Position numbers and translations under genes: made by a program
Notes under the pieces: generated by a model
What the model saw: the letters and a program-made list of their open reading frames with translations, nothing else
Told to the model about the DNA's origin: nothing
Databases searched by the model: none
Shown here: positions 1 through 8,175 of the stretch, one piece after another
Layout: each line of letters begins with the position of its first letter
How positions within the stretch are numbered: position 1 is the stretch's first letter
Origin: Rickettsiales bacterium
GTDB taxonomy: Bacteria > Pseudomonadota > Alphaproteobacteria > Rickettsiales > UBA3002
DNA length: 20,300 nucleotides
Assembly (NCBI GenBank): GCA_027489915.1
Contig: JAIXZB010000161.1
Coordinates: forward strand, 1-20,300
Direction of reading: 5' to 3'

Positions 1-1
1 C

Positions 2-76
2 TACGATGTCAGGCATACCGCCAGTTATTTAGTGACCTTCCCTAACCGCGAAATCGTGCTGTGGCTTACCCCCTAG
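2..76 (+). CDS. 3' end of a possible protein-coding gene (cut by window edge)
   Basis: The first 24 codons in this frame are open and end at TAG. The deduced tail (YDVRHTASYLVTFP then NREIVLWLTP) has the mixed hydrophobic and polar pattern of a real protein C-terminus, and no other frame here looks better. I do not recognise the family from so short a piece. It would be convergent with trmL, with about 97 bases between the two stops. It could equally be chance reading of non-coding sequence, so confidence is low. Confidence 0.35.
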   Translation, partial: YDVRHTASYLVTFPNREIVLWLTP

Positions 77-173
77 CTCTTCCCACTATTGAAAAGCAAC
101 TTTCCTGCTTCACGCCGTAGCGCGGCCTCTTTGCGCTGGTGCATATGCTTTAGCGGAGGATGTGCTGGTATTG

Positions 174-650
174 TTAAGTGAGTGCCCAGCGTAGTTGGCG
201 GTGGGCTTCGCTTAGGGTGATGGCGGTGCTGGTTGCGATGTTGAGGGAGCGCATACCTGTGCGCATTTCAATGTGGAATGTGGCGTCCATTTGGCTGTAG
301 AGTTCGCGGGGGGTGCCGGCGCCTTCGCTGCCGAAGAGGAGGTAATCGTGGGGTTGAAACTGGGTGTTATATAGGCTGGTTTCGCCATCGGTTTCGGCAA
401 GGATTAGGCGGCCATGATTGCTTTCACGGTGGGCTAGAAAATGTTCCCAATTTTTGTGGGTGTGGAGGGTGACGTGCTGGATGTAATCCATTCCAGCTCT
501 GCGCATACGAGGTGCATCCATGGGGAAGCCGCATGGTTCGATGACATGAAGTTCTGTGGCATAGCATGCGCATAGGCGCATGATGGCACCGAGGTTTTGG
601 GCGATGTCGGGCTGGATGAGAACGATACGTATCGCTTGCGCTATACCCAT
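174..650 (-). CDS. trmL: tRNA (cytidine(34)-2'-O)-methyltransferase, SpoU/TrmH superfamily
   Basis: TrmL uses S-adenosylmethionine to 2'-O-methylate the wobble nucleotide of tRNA-Leu species in the cytoplasm. The 158-residue product is the normal length for this single-domain SPOUT enzyme. All three family motifs are visible: NLGAIMRLC (residues 19-27, with the conserved Asn and Arg), LLFGSEGAGTP (104-114) and RSLNIATSTAITLSEA (134-149), which build the knotted cofactor site. The chosen ATG places IRIVLIQPDIAQN at the usual N-terminal position. It starts 6 bases after the stop of the upstream membrane protein gene, so the two are probably co-transcribed. In many alphaproteobacteria trmL lies near petABC, as here. 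Nothing is missing or odd. Confidence 0.93.
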   Translation of the reverse strand: MGIAQAIRIVLIQPDIAQNLGAIMRLCACYATELHVIEPCGFPMDAPRMRRAGMDYIQHVTLHTHKNWEHFLAHRESNHGRLILAETDGETSLYNTQFQPHDYLLFGSEGAGTPRELYSQMDATFHIEMRTGMRSLNIATSTAITLSEAHRQLRWALT

Positions 651-656
651 GTTGGA

Positions 657-1970
657 TCAATAATTGCGCATGGTGGAGCCAGGGGTGACTTTGGTGTGCC
701 AGTGCTCGTGACGCCAGGCGAAGGTGAGGACAGGGAATTTGCGGCCCCACCATGCGAGCAGGCCATGTTTATCGACCCATAAGGCGTAGGCGACATAATC
801 GGGATCGACGCTGAGCATTTTTTCTTCTGCGATGGAACGTAGATAATAGACGAAACATACACCACAAAACAGGAAAGTGAGGTGCAGGCTGTGTAGCCCG
901 TTTTCGCCCATGGCGAAGGGGCAGGCGATGAGAAACCAGCCGACGCATTTGCTGAAGTAGATGGGGTGGCGCATGTGGCGGAAACAGCCATTGGTGATGA
1001 CCCCGCGGTGCGAAAGGTTTGAGGCACGAATACCCAGCATAGCTTCGCCCCATAAATGCACGATTTCGCTTAGGATGATGCCAATGCCAATGGCGTAAAC
1101 CAGCGGTTCGATGGTGGAGAAGAGGTGAATCCATGGTTTCATGAAGGGTTCTTCAAAACGGAAGGGGTTATAGGCAAACCATGCGCTGAACACACCAGAA
1201 TTGAGAGGAGGATAGCAGCTCATGGTGACTATCCAGCCGAACCATGAGCGATCGATGGCGCGGGTGTGCGTGTTAAACAGGCGGAAGGTGAAAATATAGC
1301 CCGGAATAATAGCGACGATGAGCAACGCATAGAGGCATTGCATGATGATGAAATGTGATTCGGGTGTAGGCGCGCCAAACATCAGCTGCCAATCGGTGGT
1401 GCGCAGGCGCGGCATGACATCGGTCATGTAGCAGAAATTGAGGGGGAGAAAAATGGTGCGCACGAGCATGCTGAGGGCCGCGTCGCGTACAGCGCTCCAA
1501 TCCATCTCTTTGATATTTCCACTTACGAGTAGGCCGACCCACCATGCATAGTCACGCACATGGCCTAGGCGCCACTCGCTGTAGGCGATGTAGGGGATGA
1601 GTAGCAGTGCTATCCATGGCAGCAAGATGGGCTGAAGCGAAAATAGAGGCTGATAGCGCGGGAAGCTGTAGAAGGGAATTACATACCACAGGGCGAGGGT
1701 GGCAAACAGCACGGTCATGACACCGAGCCACTTAATGGCGACGCGGCGCCACAAATCTTCGCTAAAGGCTGGTGTGCGTGCTGGCAATGTTTGGCGTGCG
1801 CGCATCCACTCGCACAACAGCATAAAAAAGGTACTTCCCGCTACGAGGGCGAGGACGAAGTTGACGTTGCTGATGGTAGTATCGCGTAGGGTCAAAAAAA
1901 TGAAAATAGAGGCGCCAATGGTGAGAAAGGGATCGTACCAGCGGGCGACGGAGCGTGGGAGTTGTGCCAT
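657..1970 (-). CDS. Polytopic membrane protein with ICMT/phospholipid-methyltransferase-like C-terminal domain
   Basis: The 437-residue protein has many hydrophobic segments (roughly nine or ten). The last ~110 residues carry the isoprenylcysteine methyltransferase / PEMT-type signature: HRGVITNGCFRHMRHPIYFS, then an AEEKMLSVDPDYVAY stretch. In that family these hold the S-adenosylmethionine-binding RHPxY element and the EE-L-x-DPxYxxY element. This implies methylation of a lipid or a membrane-embedded thiol or amine group. Bacteria lack CaaX-protein prenylation, so the real substrate cannot be named. The N-terminal ~300 residues form an additional membrane region that I do not recognise. A GAGGT ribosome site sits 4 bases before the ATG. 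The gene is divergent from petA and just upstream of trmL. The domain call is fairly sure; the function is not. Confidence 0.75.
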   Translation of the reverse strand: MAQLPRSVARWYDPFLTIGASIFIFLTLRDTTISNVNFVLALVAGSTFFMLLCEWMRARQTLPARTPAFSEDLWRRVAIKWLGVMTVLFATLALWYVIPFYSFPRYQPLFSLQPILLPWIALLLIPYIAYSEWRLGHVRDYAWWVGLLVSGNIKEMDWSAVRDAALSMLVRTIFLPLNFCYMTDVMPRLRTTDWQLMFGAPTPESHFIIMQCLYALLIVAIIPGYIFTFRLFNTHTRAIDRSWFGWIVTMSCYPPLNSGVFSAWFAYNPFRFEEPFMKPWIHLFSTIEPLVYAIGIGIILSEIVHLWGEAMLGIRASNLSHRGVITNGCFRHMRHPIYFSKCVGWFLIACPFAMGENGLHSLHLTFLFCGVCFVYYLRSIAEEKMLSVDPDYVAYALWVDKHGLLAWWGRKFPVLTFAWRHEHWHTKVTPGSTMRNY

Positions 1971-2185
1971 GGGGACCTCGTTGTTGGATGTGTGCAGAGT
2001 GCATGTCTATTGTTATGGATTCAAAAGATAATTGGGTGAAATGGTATTTTAGCAGTCTGTTTACGGTAGGCTATAGCAGGCGCGCAACGCTATGTTGGAA
2101 TGGCTCCAGTGGAAGCAAGCCGTTGCTTTCTTCGTACAGGGCCTATGGATATGCAGTGTGTAGATGAATCTAAAGTTCATGTCAC

Positions 2186-2214
2186 TTGACAGTGCGGCTC
2201 TCACTGGCTACGCA
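2186..2214 (+). promoter_or_regulatory. Candidate petABC promoter
   Basis: An exact TTGACA lies at 2186-2191 in the 290-base gap between the divergent membrane-protein gene and petA. The base run 17 nt downstream (TACGCA at 2209-2214) is only a poor -10 match. It is offered because this gap must hold a promoter for the petABC operon and no better pair was seen. Nothing else recognisable was found between 1971 and 2250. Confidence 0.3.
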
Positions 2215-2260
2215 GCAGCAATAGTGGTTTATATTCTGACATTGTTTTTTGAGAGATAAT

Positions 2261-2821
2261 ATGGGTCATCACACAGATTCTCATGATTCGCATCACGCAA
2301 GCGCGCCAGGCACAGGCGAAACGCGGCGTGACTTTATTGTGCTTGCAGCATCGGCTATGGGTGTGGTGGGCACAGGTGTGGTGGTGTGGCCATTTGTGAA
2401 CAGCATGAACCCCTCGGCGGATGTATTGGCGCTTGCGAGCACGGAAGTGGATTTAAGTGCGGTATCTGAAGGCATGGAAATTAAGGTGAAATGGCGCGGT
2501 AAGCCCGTGTTTATTCGTCACCGCACCAAGGCGGATATTGCTGCTGCCGATGCGGTGGATATTTCGACACTGCGCGACCCGCAACTGGACAAGGACCGCG
2601 TGAAAGAGGGCAAAGCGCAGTGGCTGGTGCAGATTGGCGTTTGTACGCATTTGGGCTGTGTGCCGCTGGGTGATAAGGCAGGCGATTACAAGGGTTGGTT
2701 CTGCCCATGCCATGGTTCGCACTATGACACTGCAGGGCGCATTCGCAAAGGCCCAGCGCCAACAAATTTGATTATTCCGCCGTATGAATTTACCGGCGAT
2801 ACCAGCATTAAGATAGGGTAG
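2261..2821 (+). CDS. petA: Ubiquinol-cytochrome c reductase iron-sulfur subunit (Rieske protein)
   Basis: This is the Rieske subunit of the cytochrome bc1 complex. It takes an electron from ubiquinol at the Qo site and passes it to cytochrome c1 on the periplasmic face. The 186-residue product has a twin-arginine motif (TRRDF, residues 21-25) followed by a hydrophobic helix to about residue 46, which acts as an uncleaved Tat anchor. The cluster motifs are CTHLGC (128-133) and CPCHGSH (148-154). They supply ligands C128, H130, C148 and H151 and the disulfide pair C133/C150. The ATG at 2261 was chosen because GAGAG lies 5 bases upstream; an in-frame TTG at 2249 would add only four residues and lacks a site. 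The N-terminus before the Tat motif is rich in His and Ser. First gene of the petABC operon. Confidence 0.97.
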   Translation: MGHHTDSHDSHHASAPGTGETRRDFIVLAASAMGVVGTGVVVWPFVNSMNPSADVLALASTEVDLSAVSEGMEIKVKWRGKPVFIRHRTKADIAAADAVDISTLRDPQLDKDRVKEGKAQWLVQIGVCTHLGCVPLGDKAGDYKGWFCPCHGSHYDTAGRIRKGPAPTNLIIPPYEFTGDTSIKIG

Positions 2822-2826
2822 TCACT

Positions 2827-4266
2827 ATGGCATCAGGACCGAAAGAGCAAAAACCAGGGGTGCTTGGGTGGATCGATTACCGTCTGCCGCTTATCAGCGC
2901 AGTGCGTCACGTGGCGTATGAATATCCGACCCCGCGCAATTTGAACTATTGGTGGAATTTTGGTTCTATTGCAGGCCTGTGCCTTGTGATTCAGATTATA
3001 TCCGGTCTGCTGCTTTCGATGCATTACACAGCGCATGTGGATATGGCGTTTGATTCGGTAGAACATATTATGCGCGATGTGAATGGGGGCTGGCTGCTGC
3101 GCTACATGCATGCGGTGGGTGCTTCGATGTTCTTTACTGTGGTGTTTATCCATATGTTCCGCGGGTTGTATTACGGTTCGTATAAAGCGCCGCGCGAATT
3201 GTTGTGGATGCTCGGGCTTGTGATTTTGCTGCTGATGATGGCAACCGCTTTCATGGGGTATGTGCTTCCTTGGGGGCAGATGAGCTTCTGGGGGGCGACG
3301 GTGATTACCAACTTGTTCTCGGCGTTTCCGTTGGTGGGTGAATCGATTGTGACGTGGCTGTGGGGTGGTTTCAGTGTTGATAACCCAACACTCAGTCGCT
3401 TTTACTCGCTGCACTTTTTGATGCCGTTTGTGATTTTTGCAGTGGTGTTTTTGCACATCATGGCGCTGCACCAGCATGGAAGCAACAACCCAACGGGACT
3501 GGATTTGAAGAAGCCTGGTGATTTCATTTCATTCCACCCGTACTACACGGTGAAGGATTTCTTCGGGTTTGGCGTGTTCTTTATTATCTTTGCTGGGTTC
3601 TTATTCTTTGCGCCAAACTATCTTGGGCATCCGGATAATTACATTCCAGCGAACCCTATGGTGACGCCTGCGCATATTGTGCCGGAATGGTATTTCTTGC
3701 CGTTCTATGCAATTTTGCGGGCGATTACGTTTGATATTCCGTTATGGATTTTTGGTCTTGGGCTGTTGCCTTTGCTTGTGGCGCTGCGTATGCCATCGTG
3801 CGCATCGGAAATGCTCAACAAGGTGCCGATGGGCAAGTTAGCTACGGTGTTTTTGCCCGCTAAACCGCTTTCGTTTAATGCTACGATGATGGGTGTTGGG
3901 CTTGCGCTGGTGCTGATTGTCACGGGCTTTTCGGGTGCGATGTTGCCTTCGAAGCTTGGCGGTGTACTTGCCATGTTTGGCTCGATTATTGTGATGTTCT
4001 TCTTGCCATGGCTTGACAGATCACCTGTGCGTTCAGGCAATTACCGCCCTACGTTCCGTATTTTTTACTGGCTGTTTGCGTTTAACGCAGTGATGCTTGG
4101 TTATTGCGGCAGCAAGCCAGCAGAAGGAATCTATCCTCTGCTATCACTGATTGGCACAGCGTATTGGTTTGGATATTTTCTTGTGATATTGCCGGTGCTT
4201 TCGAAGTTTGAAAAGCGCCTGCCATTGCCGCAGGGAATTGGTACATCTGTTATGGCACATCACTAG
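2827..4266 (+). CDS. petB: Ubiquinol-cytochrome c reductase, cytochrome b subunit
   Basis: Cytochrome b is the membrane core of complex III and carries the two b hemes and both quinone sites. The 479-residue product is a little longer than the usual ~430. Heme ligands are visible as H95/H109 and H186/H200, each pair 14 apart as in mitochondria and alphaproteobacteria. GYVLPWGQMSFWGATVITN (residues 134-152) and the PEWY sequence (286-289) form the Qo site. Eight or more membrane helices follow the family pattern. It starts 5 bases after the petA stop, so translation is probably coupled; there is no strong ribosome site of its own. The gene symbol follows Pet naming; the same gene is called fbcB or cytB in other alphaproteobacteria. 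Confidence 0.97.
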   Translation: MASGPKEQKPGVLGWIDYRLPLISAVRHVAYEYPTPRNLNYWWNFGSIAGLCLVIQIISGLLLSMHYTAHVDMAFDSVEHIMRDVNGGWLLRYMHAVGASMFFTVVFIHMFRGLYYGSYKAPRELLWMLGLVILLLMMATAFMGYVLPWGQMSFWGATVITNLFSAFPLVGESIVTWLWGGFSVDNPTLSRFYSLHFLMPFVIFAVVFLHIMALHQHGSNNPTGLDLKKPGDFISFHPYYTVKDFFGFGVFFIIFAGFLFFAPNYLGHPDNYIPANPMVTPAHIVPEWYFLPFYAILRAITFDIPLWIFGLGLLPLLVALRMPSCASEMLNKVPMGKLATVFLPAKPLSFNATMMGVGLALVLIVTGFSGAMLPSKLGGVLAMFGSIIVMFFLPWLDRSPVRSGNYRPTFRIFYWLFAFNAVMLGYCGSKPAEGIYPLLSLIGTAYWFGYFLVILPVLSKFEKRLPLPQGIGTSVMAHH

Positions 4267-4277
4267 GAGTTAAGTTC

Positions 4278-5318
4278 ATGCGTATTATTCTTAGTGCTCT
4301 GTTGATTGCGGTTGGATCCAGCGCGTTTGCTGCGGGAGATGTAAAACACCCACACCAGCATGACTGGGCGTTTGATGGGGCATTCGGCACATTTGATAAG
4401 CCAGCGATTCAACGTGGATTGCAAGTGTATAAGGAAGTATGTTCGAGCTGCCATGGAGTGAAGCGCGTCCCATTTCGCAGGCTTGTGGAAGTTGGGTTTT
4501 CGGAAGCGGAAGTGAAGTCGCTTGCGGCGAGCTATACGGTGATGGATGGCCCGAATGATGATGGGGAAATGTATGAGCGGCCAGGGCGTGCGAGTGATAA
4601 AATTCCTTCGCCTTATCCTAATGAGCTAGCGGCGCGCGCGGTGAATAATGGTGCGTATCCTCTCGATTTGAGCTTGATTACCAAGGCGCGCCATGATGGC
4701 CCTAACTATGTGTATTCGTTGCTTACGGGCTACGAGGATGCCCCTGCGTATCTGTGCAAGAAAGTAGTGGATGGGGCTTGTGTTTCCTTCCACCGTATTA
4801 GCCCGCAGGATGCCAAAGCCAAGCAGGAAGAAATGAAAGCAGCTGCAGAAGCAGACGCTGCCGTTGCCGCAGAAAAATTGGCTGCTAAAAAGGCAGATGC
4901 GAAAGAGGGTGATAAAGCGGATGAAGCTGCAGAAGAAGCGAAGAAAGAAGTTAAAAAAGGTGACTTGTTTTTATGTGCTTCTATCGTTGAGAACGTAGAG
5001 GAGATTGACGGTAAAACCGTGAAAAGCGAGAGCTGCACGGAGATGGGTAAAACGCTGCATTACAACCCGTATTTTGCAGGTAACCAGATTGCGATGGTAG
5101 CGCCGCTTCATACCGAAGGTCAGGTGGAGTATCAGGACGAAACGAAGGCTACGGTGGAGCAAATGAGCCATGACGTGGTGAATTTCCTGCAATGGGCGGC
5201 TGAGCCTGAGATGGAAAACCGTAAGCGTATGGGCATTCGGGTGATGATATTCCTCGGGTTCTTTACGGTGCTGTTCTATATTGCCAAGAAACGCATCTGG
5301 AACGATGTTCCCCATTAA
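4278..5318 (+). CDS. petC: Cytochrome c1 with a large charged insertion
   Basis: Cytochrome c1 carries electrons from the Rieske protein to soluble cytochrome c. The 346-residue product starts with a signal peptide (probable cleavage after SSAFA, residue 18). The heme c motif is CSSCH (55-59), and the conserved YNPYFAGNQIAM segment (262-273) gives Met273 as the sixth ligand. A C-terminal anchor helix spans about 318-336 and is followed by positive charges. Between YSLLTGYEDAPA (146-157) and LHYNPYF (260-266), where the family normally has a short loop, there are about 100 extra residues. Their core (178-228) is almost only Ala, Lys, Glu and Asp, probably helical or coiled coil, flanked by four cysteines (C160, C168, C233, C253). 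AGGAG lies 8 bases before the ATG, 11 bases after petB. Confidence 0.95.
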   Translation: MRIILSALLIAVGSSAFAAGDVKHPHQHDWAFDGAFGTFDKPAIQRGLQVYKEVCSSCHGVKRVPFRRLVEVGFSEAEVKSLAASYTVMDGPNDDGEMYERPGRASDKIPSPYPNELAARAVNNGAYPLDLSLITKARHDGPNYVYSLLTGYEDAPAYLCKKVVDGACVSFHRISPQDAKAKQEEMKAAAEADAAVAAEKLAAKKADAKEGDKADEAAEEAKKEVKKGDLFLCASIVENVEEIDGKTVKSESCTEMGKTLHYNPYFAGNQIAMVAPLHTEGQVEYQDETKATVEQMSHDVVNFLQWAAEPEMENRKRMGIRVMIFLGFFTVLFYIAKKRIWNDVPH

Positions 5319-5436
5319 GGGTGGTAAAAGCCACGCATCTGGCATCACACTTCTGCGCTTCCGCTACTAACGTAGCGCTGCTACGCTGCGTTGCGGTTCT
5401 CTTAGCGTGAGGCCAGCTACGTCACTTTGACCACCC
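5319..5436. repeat. Palindromic intergenic element, copy 1 (after petC)
   Basis: This 118-base imperfect palindrome begins directly after the petC stop. The outer arms are GGGTGGT (5319-5325) and ACCACCC (5430-5436). About 24 of the first 30 bases pair with the other arm, and the centre is the hairpin CGTAGCGCTGCTACG (5371-5385). The closing arm is followed by TTTATT, so this copy could act as a transcription terminator between petC and uppP. It shares the core and a CTC-TAG segment with the three other copies, but its arms are otherwise the most diverged. Confidence 0.85.
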
Positions 5437-5459
5437 TTTATTGCCACCTCGGAGTTTTT

Positions 5460-6257
5460 ATGGATTTTTTTAATGCATTAGTGCTTGGGGTGGTAGAGGG
5501 GTTGACGGAGTTTTTGCCTGTGTCTTCGACGGGGCATTTGATTCTGGTGGGTGATTTGTTAGGCTTTGAAGGGCCGAGTGGGCATATGTTTGAGATTGCC
5601 ATTCAGCTAGGCGCCATTCTGGCAGTGTGCTGGCTTTACCGTGTGAAATTATGGAATACTGTGGCGGGCATGTGGGTGCGTGGTTCGGCGGATCAACGCT
5701 TTGCAATACATGTGATGCTGGGTTTTTTGCCGGCGGCTGTGCTTGGTGTGCTGTTTCATGATGTGATTACGGGTGCGTTGTTTTCGGTGCTGAGTGTCTC
5801 TATCATGCTGGTTCTGGGTGGGTTTGCGATTCTGCTGATTGAGCGCATCAAACCTATGCCGACTGTGATGGATGTGGATGCTATGGGTTGGAAAACGGCA
5901 CTGAAGATTGGCTTCTGTCAGGCGCTTGCCATGGTGCCGGGTGTATCGCGTTCGGGGGCGACGATTATGGGGGCGCTGATGCTTGGGGTGGAGCGCAAGG
6001 TGGCCGCTGAATTTTCGTTTTTTCTCGCGATTCCGACCATGCTGGCTGCAACAGTATACAGCATTTACAAAAACCGCGAGGCGCTAGCGGATGTGCAGTA
6101 TGTGGCTGAGATTGGGGTAGGGTTTGTGGCTGCGTTTTTGGTGGCGATGGCAGTGGTGAAATGGGCAGTAGCATTTATTAGCAAACATGGGTTTGTACCG
6201 TTTGCGTATTACCGAATTGTGGTTGGCTCGCTCATGCTGGCTATGCTTACGTTATAA
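5460..6257 (+). CDS. uppP: Undecaprenyl-diphosphate phosphatase
   Basis: UppP (BacA) removes a phosphate from undecaprenyl diphosphate on the outer face of the inner membrane, which returns the lipid carrier to peptidoglycan and polysaccharide synthesis. The 265-residue product is the usual length and very hydrophobic. Both signatures are present: EGLTEFLPVSSTGHLILV near the N-terminus (residues 13-30) and PGVSRSGATIMGALMLG in the middle, which contribute the catalytic Glu, Ser and Arg residues. The ATG at 5460 was chosen because CGGAG lies about 6 bases upstream and the family normally starts with a short Met-x-hydrophobic N-terminus; an in-frame TTG at 5427 lies within the palindrome of copy 1. 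It is convergent with the DUF3307 gene and overlaps its end by 6 bases. Confidence 0.95.
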   Translation: MDFFNALVLGVVEGLTEFLPVSSTGHLILVGDLLGFEGPSGHMFEIAIQLGAILAVCWLYRVKLWNTVAGMWVRGSADQRFAIHVMLGFLPAAVLGVLFHDVITGALFSVLSVSIMLVLGGFAILLIERIKPMPTVMDVDAMGWKTALKIGFCQALAMVPGVSRSGATIMGALMLGVERKVAAEFSFFLAIPTMLAATVYSIYKNREALADVQYVAEIGVGFVAAFLVAMAVVKWAVAFISKHGFVPFAYYRIVVGSLMLAMLTL

Positions 6258-6596
6258 CGTGGCGTAGCTGATAAACGCTGCATAGGTGAGGTAGTGAAGG
6301 GTTTGATCGAAGCCTAACAGCCACCAGAATTTTTCGGATGTTGTAGGCTGCCAACCATAGCGATGGTTAAGGCGCATTTTTGCCCAATCGATGTGATAAT
6401 GTATTATCAGGTCGGCGCCTGCGAACCACAGGGGAAGTTCAAAGAAAAAGCACAGTGCTAGCGTGCCAAGTGCATGGATGAGGGCGTGATTAATGCCACC
6501 CATGTGCCCATAGGTGCCTTTGTTTTTGTAGTGGTAGGGAAATTGCAGCAGATAATCGCAGATGAAGTGCTTGAGGATGAATGCGACCAGCAGCAT
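6252..6596 (-). CDS. DUF3307 family small membrane protein
   Basis: The 114-residue protein has about three membrane segments. It shows the DUF3307 pattern of HFICDYLLQ near the N-terminus (H10, D14, Q18) and a second His/Asp group, IIHYHIDWAK, in the middle. The regularly spaced His and Asp residues within membrane helices suggest metal or polar substrate binding, but no function is established that I know of. It starts one base after the murJ stop, so it is in the same transcript and probably translated by coupling. Its 3' end overlaps the convergent uppP by 6 bases. Whether it has any role in the lipid carrier cycle of its two neighbours is speculation. Confidence 0.8.
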   Translation of the reverse strand: MLLVAFILKHFICDYLLQFPYHYKNKGTYGHMGGINHALIHALGTLALCFFFELPLWFAGADLIIHYHIDWAKMRLNHRYGWQPTTSEKFWWLLGFDQTLHYLTYAAFISYATL

Positions 6597-6597
6597 G

Positions 6598-8175
6598 TCA
6601 GCTCTCCAACGTTTCGGGCGAGGTGTTGCCCTTGCTTTGGCGTTTAAGGAGGGAGAGGATTTGCTCTTTATCTATGCCGCCGAGCAGCCAGCTTAAGGCG
6701 AGGTAGGTGCTGCCACCTATGGCGATGGTGGCGCCCAATATTGCGGTGCCGATGAGTTTACTTGAGGCGGCGTGCTCTGCGAGCCCGTAAGTGAGGCCGA
6801 TAAGGATGGTGGCCATGATGAGTGAGGATAGGGTGAGGATGGCGAGGCGGCGTTTAAGGGCTGCGTCGGGTTTGAAGATGCCGCGTTTGTAGAGGATGGT
6901 GCCAAGCAGGATGGCATTGACCCAACTGGCGACGGAAGTTGCGAGTGCCATGCCAACATGGGCGAGAGGATGGATGAGGATAAGATTGAGGACAAGATTG
7001 ATAACCACACAGATTATAGCGATTTTAAATGGGGTTTTGGTGTCGCGGTTGGCATAGAAACCGGGGGCGAAGATTTTGACGATGAGGAAGGCGGGAAGGC
7101 CTATCGCAAAGGCCATTAGCGCCCGGTAAGTGGCGATGGTATCATCGGGGGTGAATTTGCCGTGTTCGTAAATCACGCGGATGATGGGTTCGGCAATGAC
7201 CAGCAGGGCGGCGGTGCAGGGCAGGCCGAAGAGGAGGATAATTTCGATGGCGCGGTTCATGCTGAACTGGGCTTGTGTGATATTGCCTTCCTTGATTTGG
7301 CGCGACATGAGGGGCAATAGGGCAGTGGCCACTGCAACGCCTATCATGCCAATGGGAAGCTCGGTGAGCCTATCGGCGTAGTAAAGGTATGACACGGCAT
7401 CGGGCATGGTGGAGGCGATGATGGTGTCGATAAGCAGGTTAAGCTGTTGGACGCTGGAGCCAAGGGCGGCAGGCGCCATGAGAAACAGCATGGACTTGAC
7501 CCGTGCGGTGAGGCGAGGGGCGACGATGCCCGGAAGTGCGCCTTCGCGCCTGCAGGCAAGGATGAGCCAGATGAATTGCGCTACCCCTGCGAAGAAGACG
7601 CCAATGGCGAGGGCGTGGGCGGGGGTTTCGGTGTGGTTTTTGAGGGTTAAAAGCGCAATTATCATGCAGAGATTCAATAGGATAGGAGCGGCAGCGGGGG
7701 CTGCAAATTTACCTAGTGAGTTGAGCATGCCAGCAAGCAGCGACACCAAAGAGATGAAGAGGATATAGGGGAAACAGAGGCGCGAAAGCGTAACAGTGAG
7801 ATCGAATTTGTCGGCGTCGGTGGTGAAGCCGGGGGCGAATACGGGCAGAATCCACGGCATGAAGATGATGAAGATGGCATTGAGGGCCAGTAGCGTGACG
7901 AACAGCACGCTCATGACTTCGGAGGCGAAATCGACGGCGGCTTTGCGTCCGTCGCTGGTGAGTAGGCCTGCGAAGGAAGGTACGAAGGCGGCGTTGAAGG
8001 CACCTTCGGCAAATAAACGGCGGAAGAAATTGGGGATTTTGAAGGCGACGAAAAAGGCATCCGACAAAAAACTGGCACCGACCAGATTGGCCATCAGCAA
8101 ATCGCGCAGCAACCCGCTTATGCGCGAGAGCAGCGTGAAAAAGGCAATGACGAACGTGGATTTGAAGAGGGACAT
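6598..8175 (-). CDS. murJ: Lipid II flippase MurJ (MviN)
   Basis: MurJ moves lipid II, the peptidoglycan precursor, across the inner membrane. The 525-residue product matches the family length and has about 14 membrane helices. The N-terminus carries the family hallmarks FFTLLSRISGLLRDLLMANL and KIPNFFRRLFAEGAFNAAF, with the conserved arginines of the central cavity. A later YLYYADRLTELPIGMIGVA segment is also typical of MurJ. The start is the first Met of the frame; no clear ribosome site precedes it, and a run of T/A bases lies just upstream. It is followed one base later by the DUF3307 gene. The last ~20 residues are hydrophilic and presumably cytoplasmic. Confidence 0.95.
   Translation of the reverse strand: MSLFKSTFVIAFFTLLSRISGLLRDLLMANLVGASFLSDAFFVAFKIPNFFRRLFAEGAFNAAFVPSFAGLLTSDGRKAAVDFASEVMSVLFVTLLALNAIFIIFMPWILPVFAPGFTTDADKFDLTVTLSRLCFPYILFISLVSLLAGMLNSLGKFAAPAAAPILLNLCMIIALLTLKNHTETPAHALAIGVFFAGVAQFIWLILACRREGALPGIVAPRLTARVKSMLFLMAPAALGSSVQQLNLLIDTIIASTMPDAVSYLYYADRLTELPIGMIGVAVATALLPLMSRQIKEGNITQAQFSMNRAIEIILLFGLPCTAALLVIAEPIIRVIYEHGKFTPDDTIATYRALMAFAIGLPAFLIVKIFAPGFYANRDTKTPFKIAIICVVINLVLNLILIHPLAHVGMALATSVASWVNAILLGTILYKRGIFKPDAALKRRLAILTLSSLIMATILIGLTYGLAEHAASSKLIGTAILGATIAIGGSTYLALSWLLGGIDKEQILSLLKRQSKGNTSPETLES

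Noticed and set aside
91..111. Small inverted repeat AAGCA/TGCTT followed by a few T on the - strand, a possible trmL terminator
   Set aside because: Stem of only 5 pairs without G/C richness and a weak T run; not distinguishable from chance.
73..144. Short - strand open frame (about 23 codons from an ATG near 144 ending at a TAG near 73), rich in Lys, Arg and Ala, downstream of trmL
   Set aside because: No ribosome site, too short to judge, and the frame is also open upstream through the end of trmL, as chance would give. Not called as a gene.
2833..3477. 214-codon open frame antisense to petB
   Set aside because: His/Gln/Arg-rich composition typical of the reverse complement of a hydrophobic membrane protein gene; petB on the other strand is certain.
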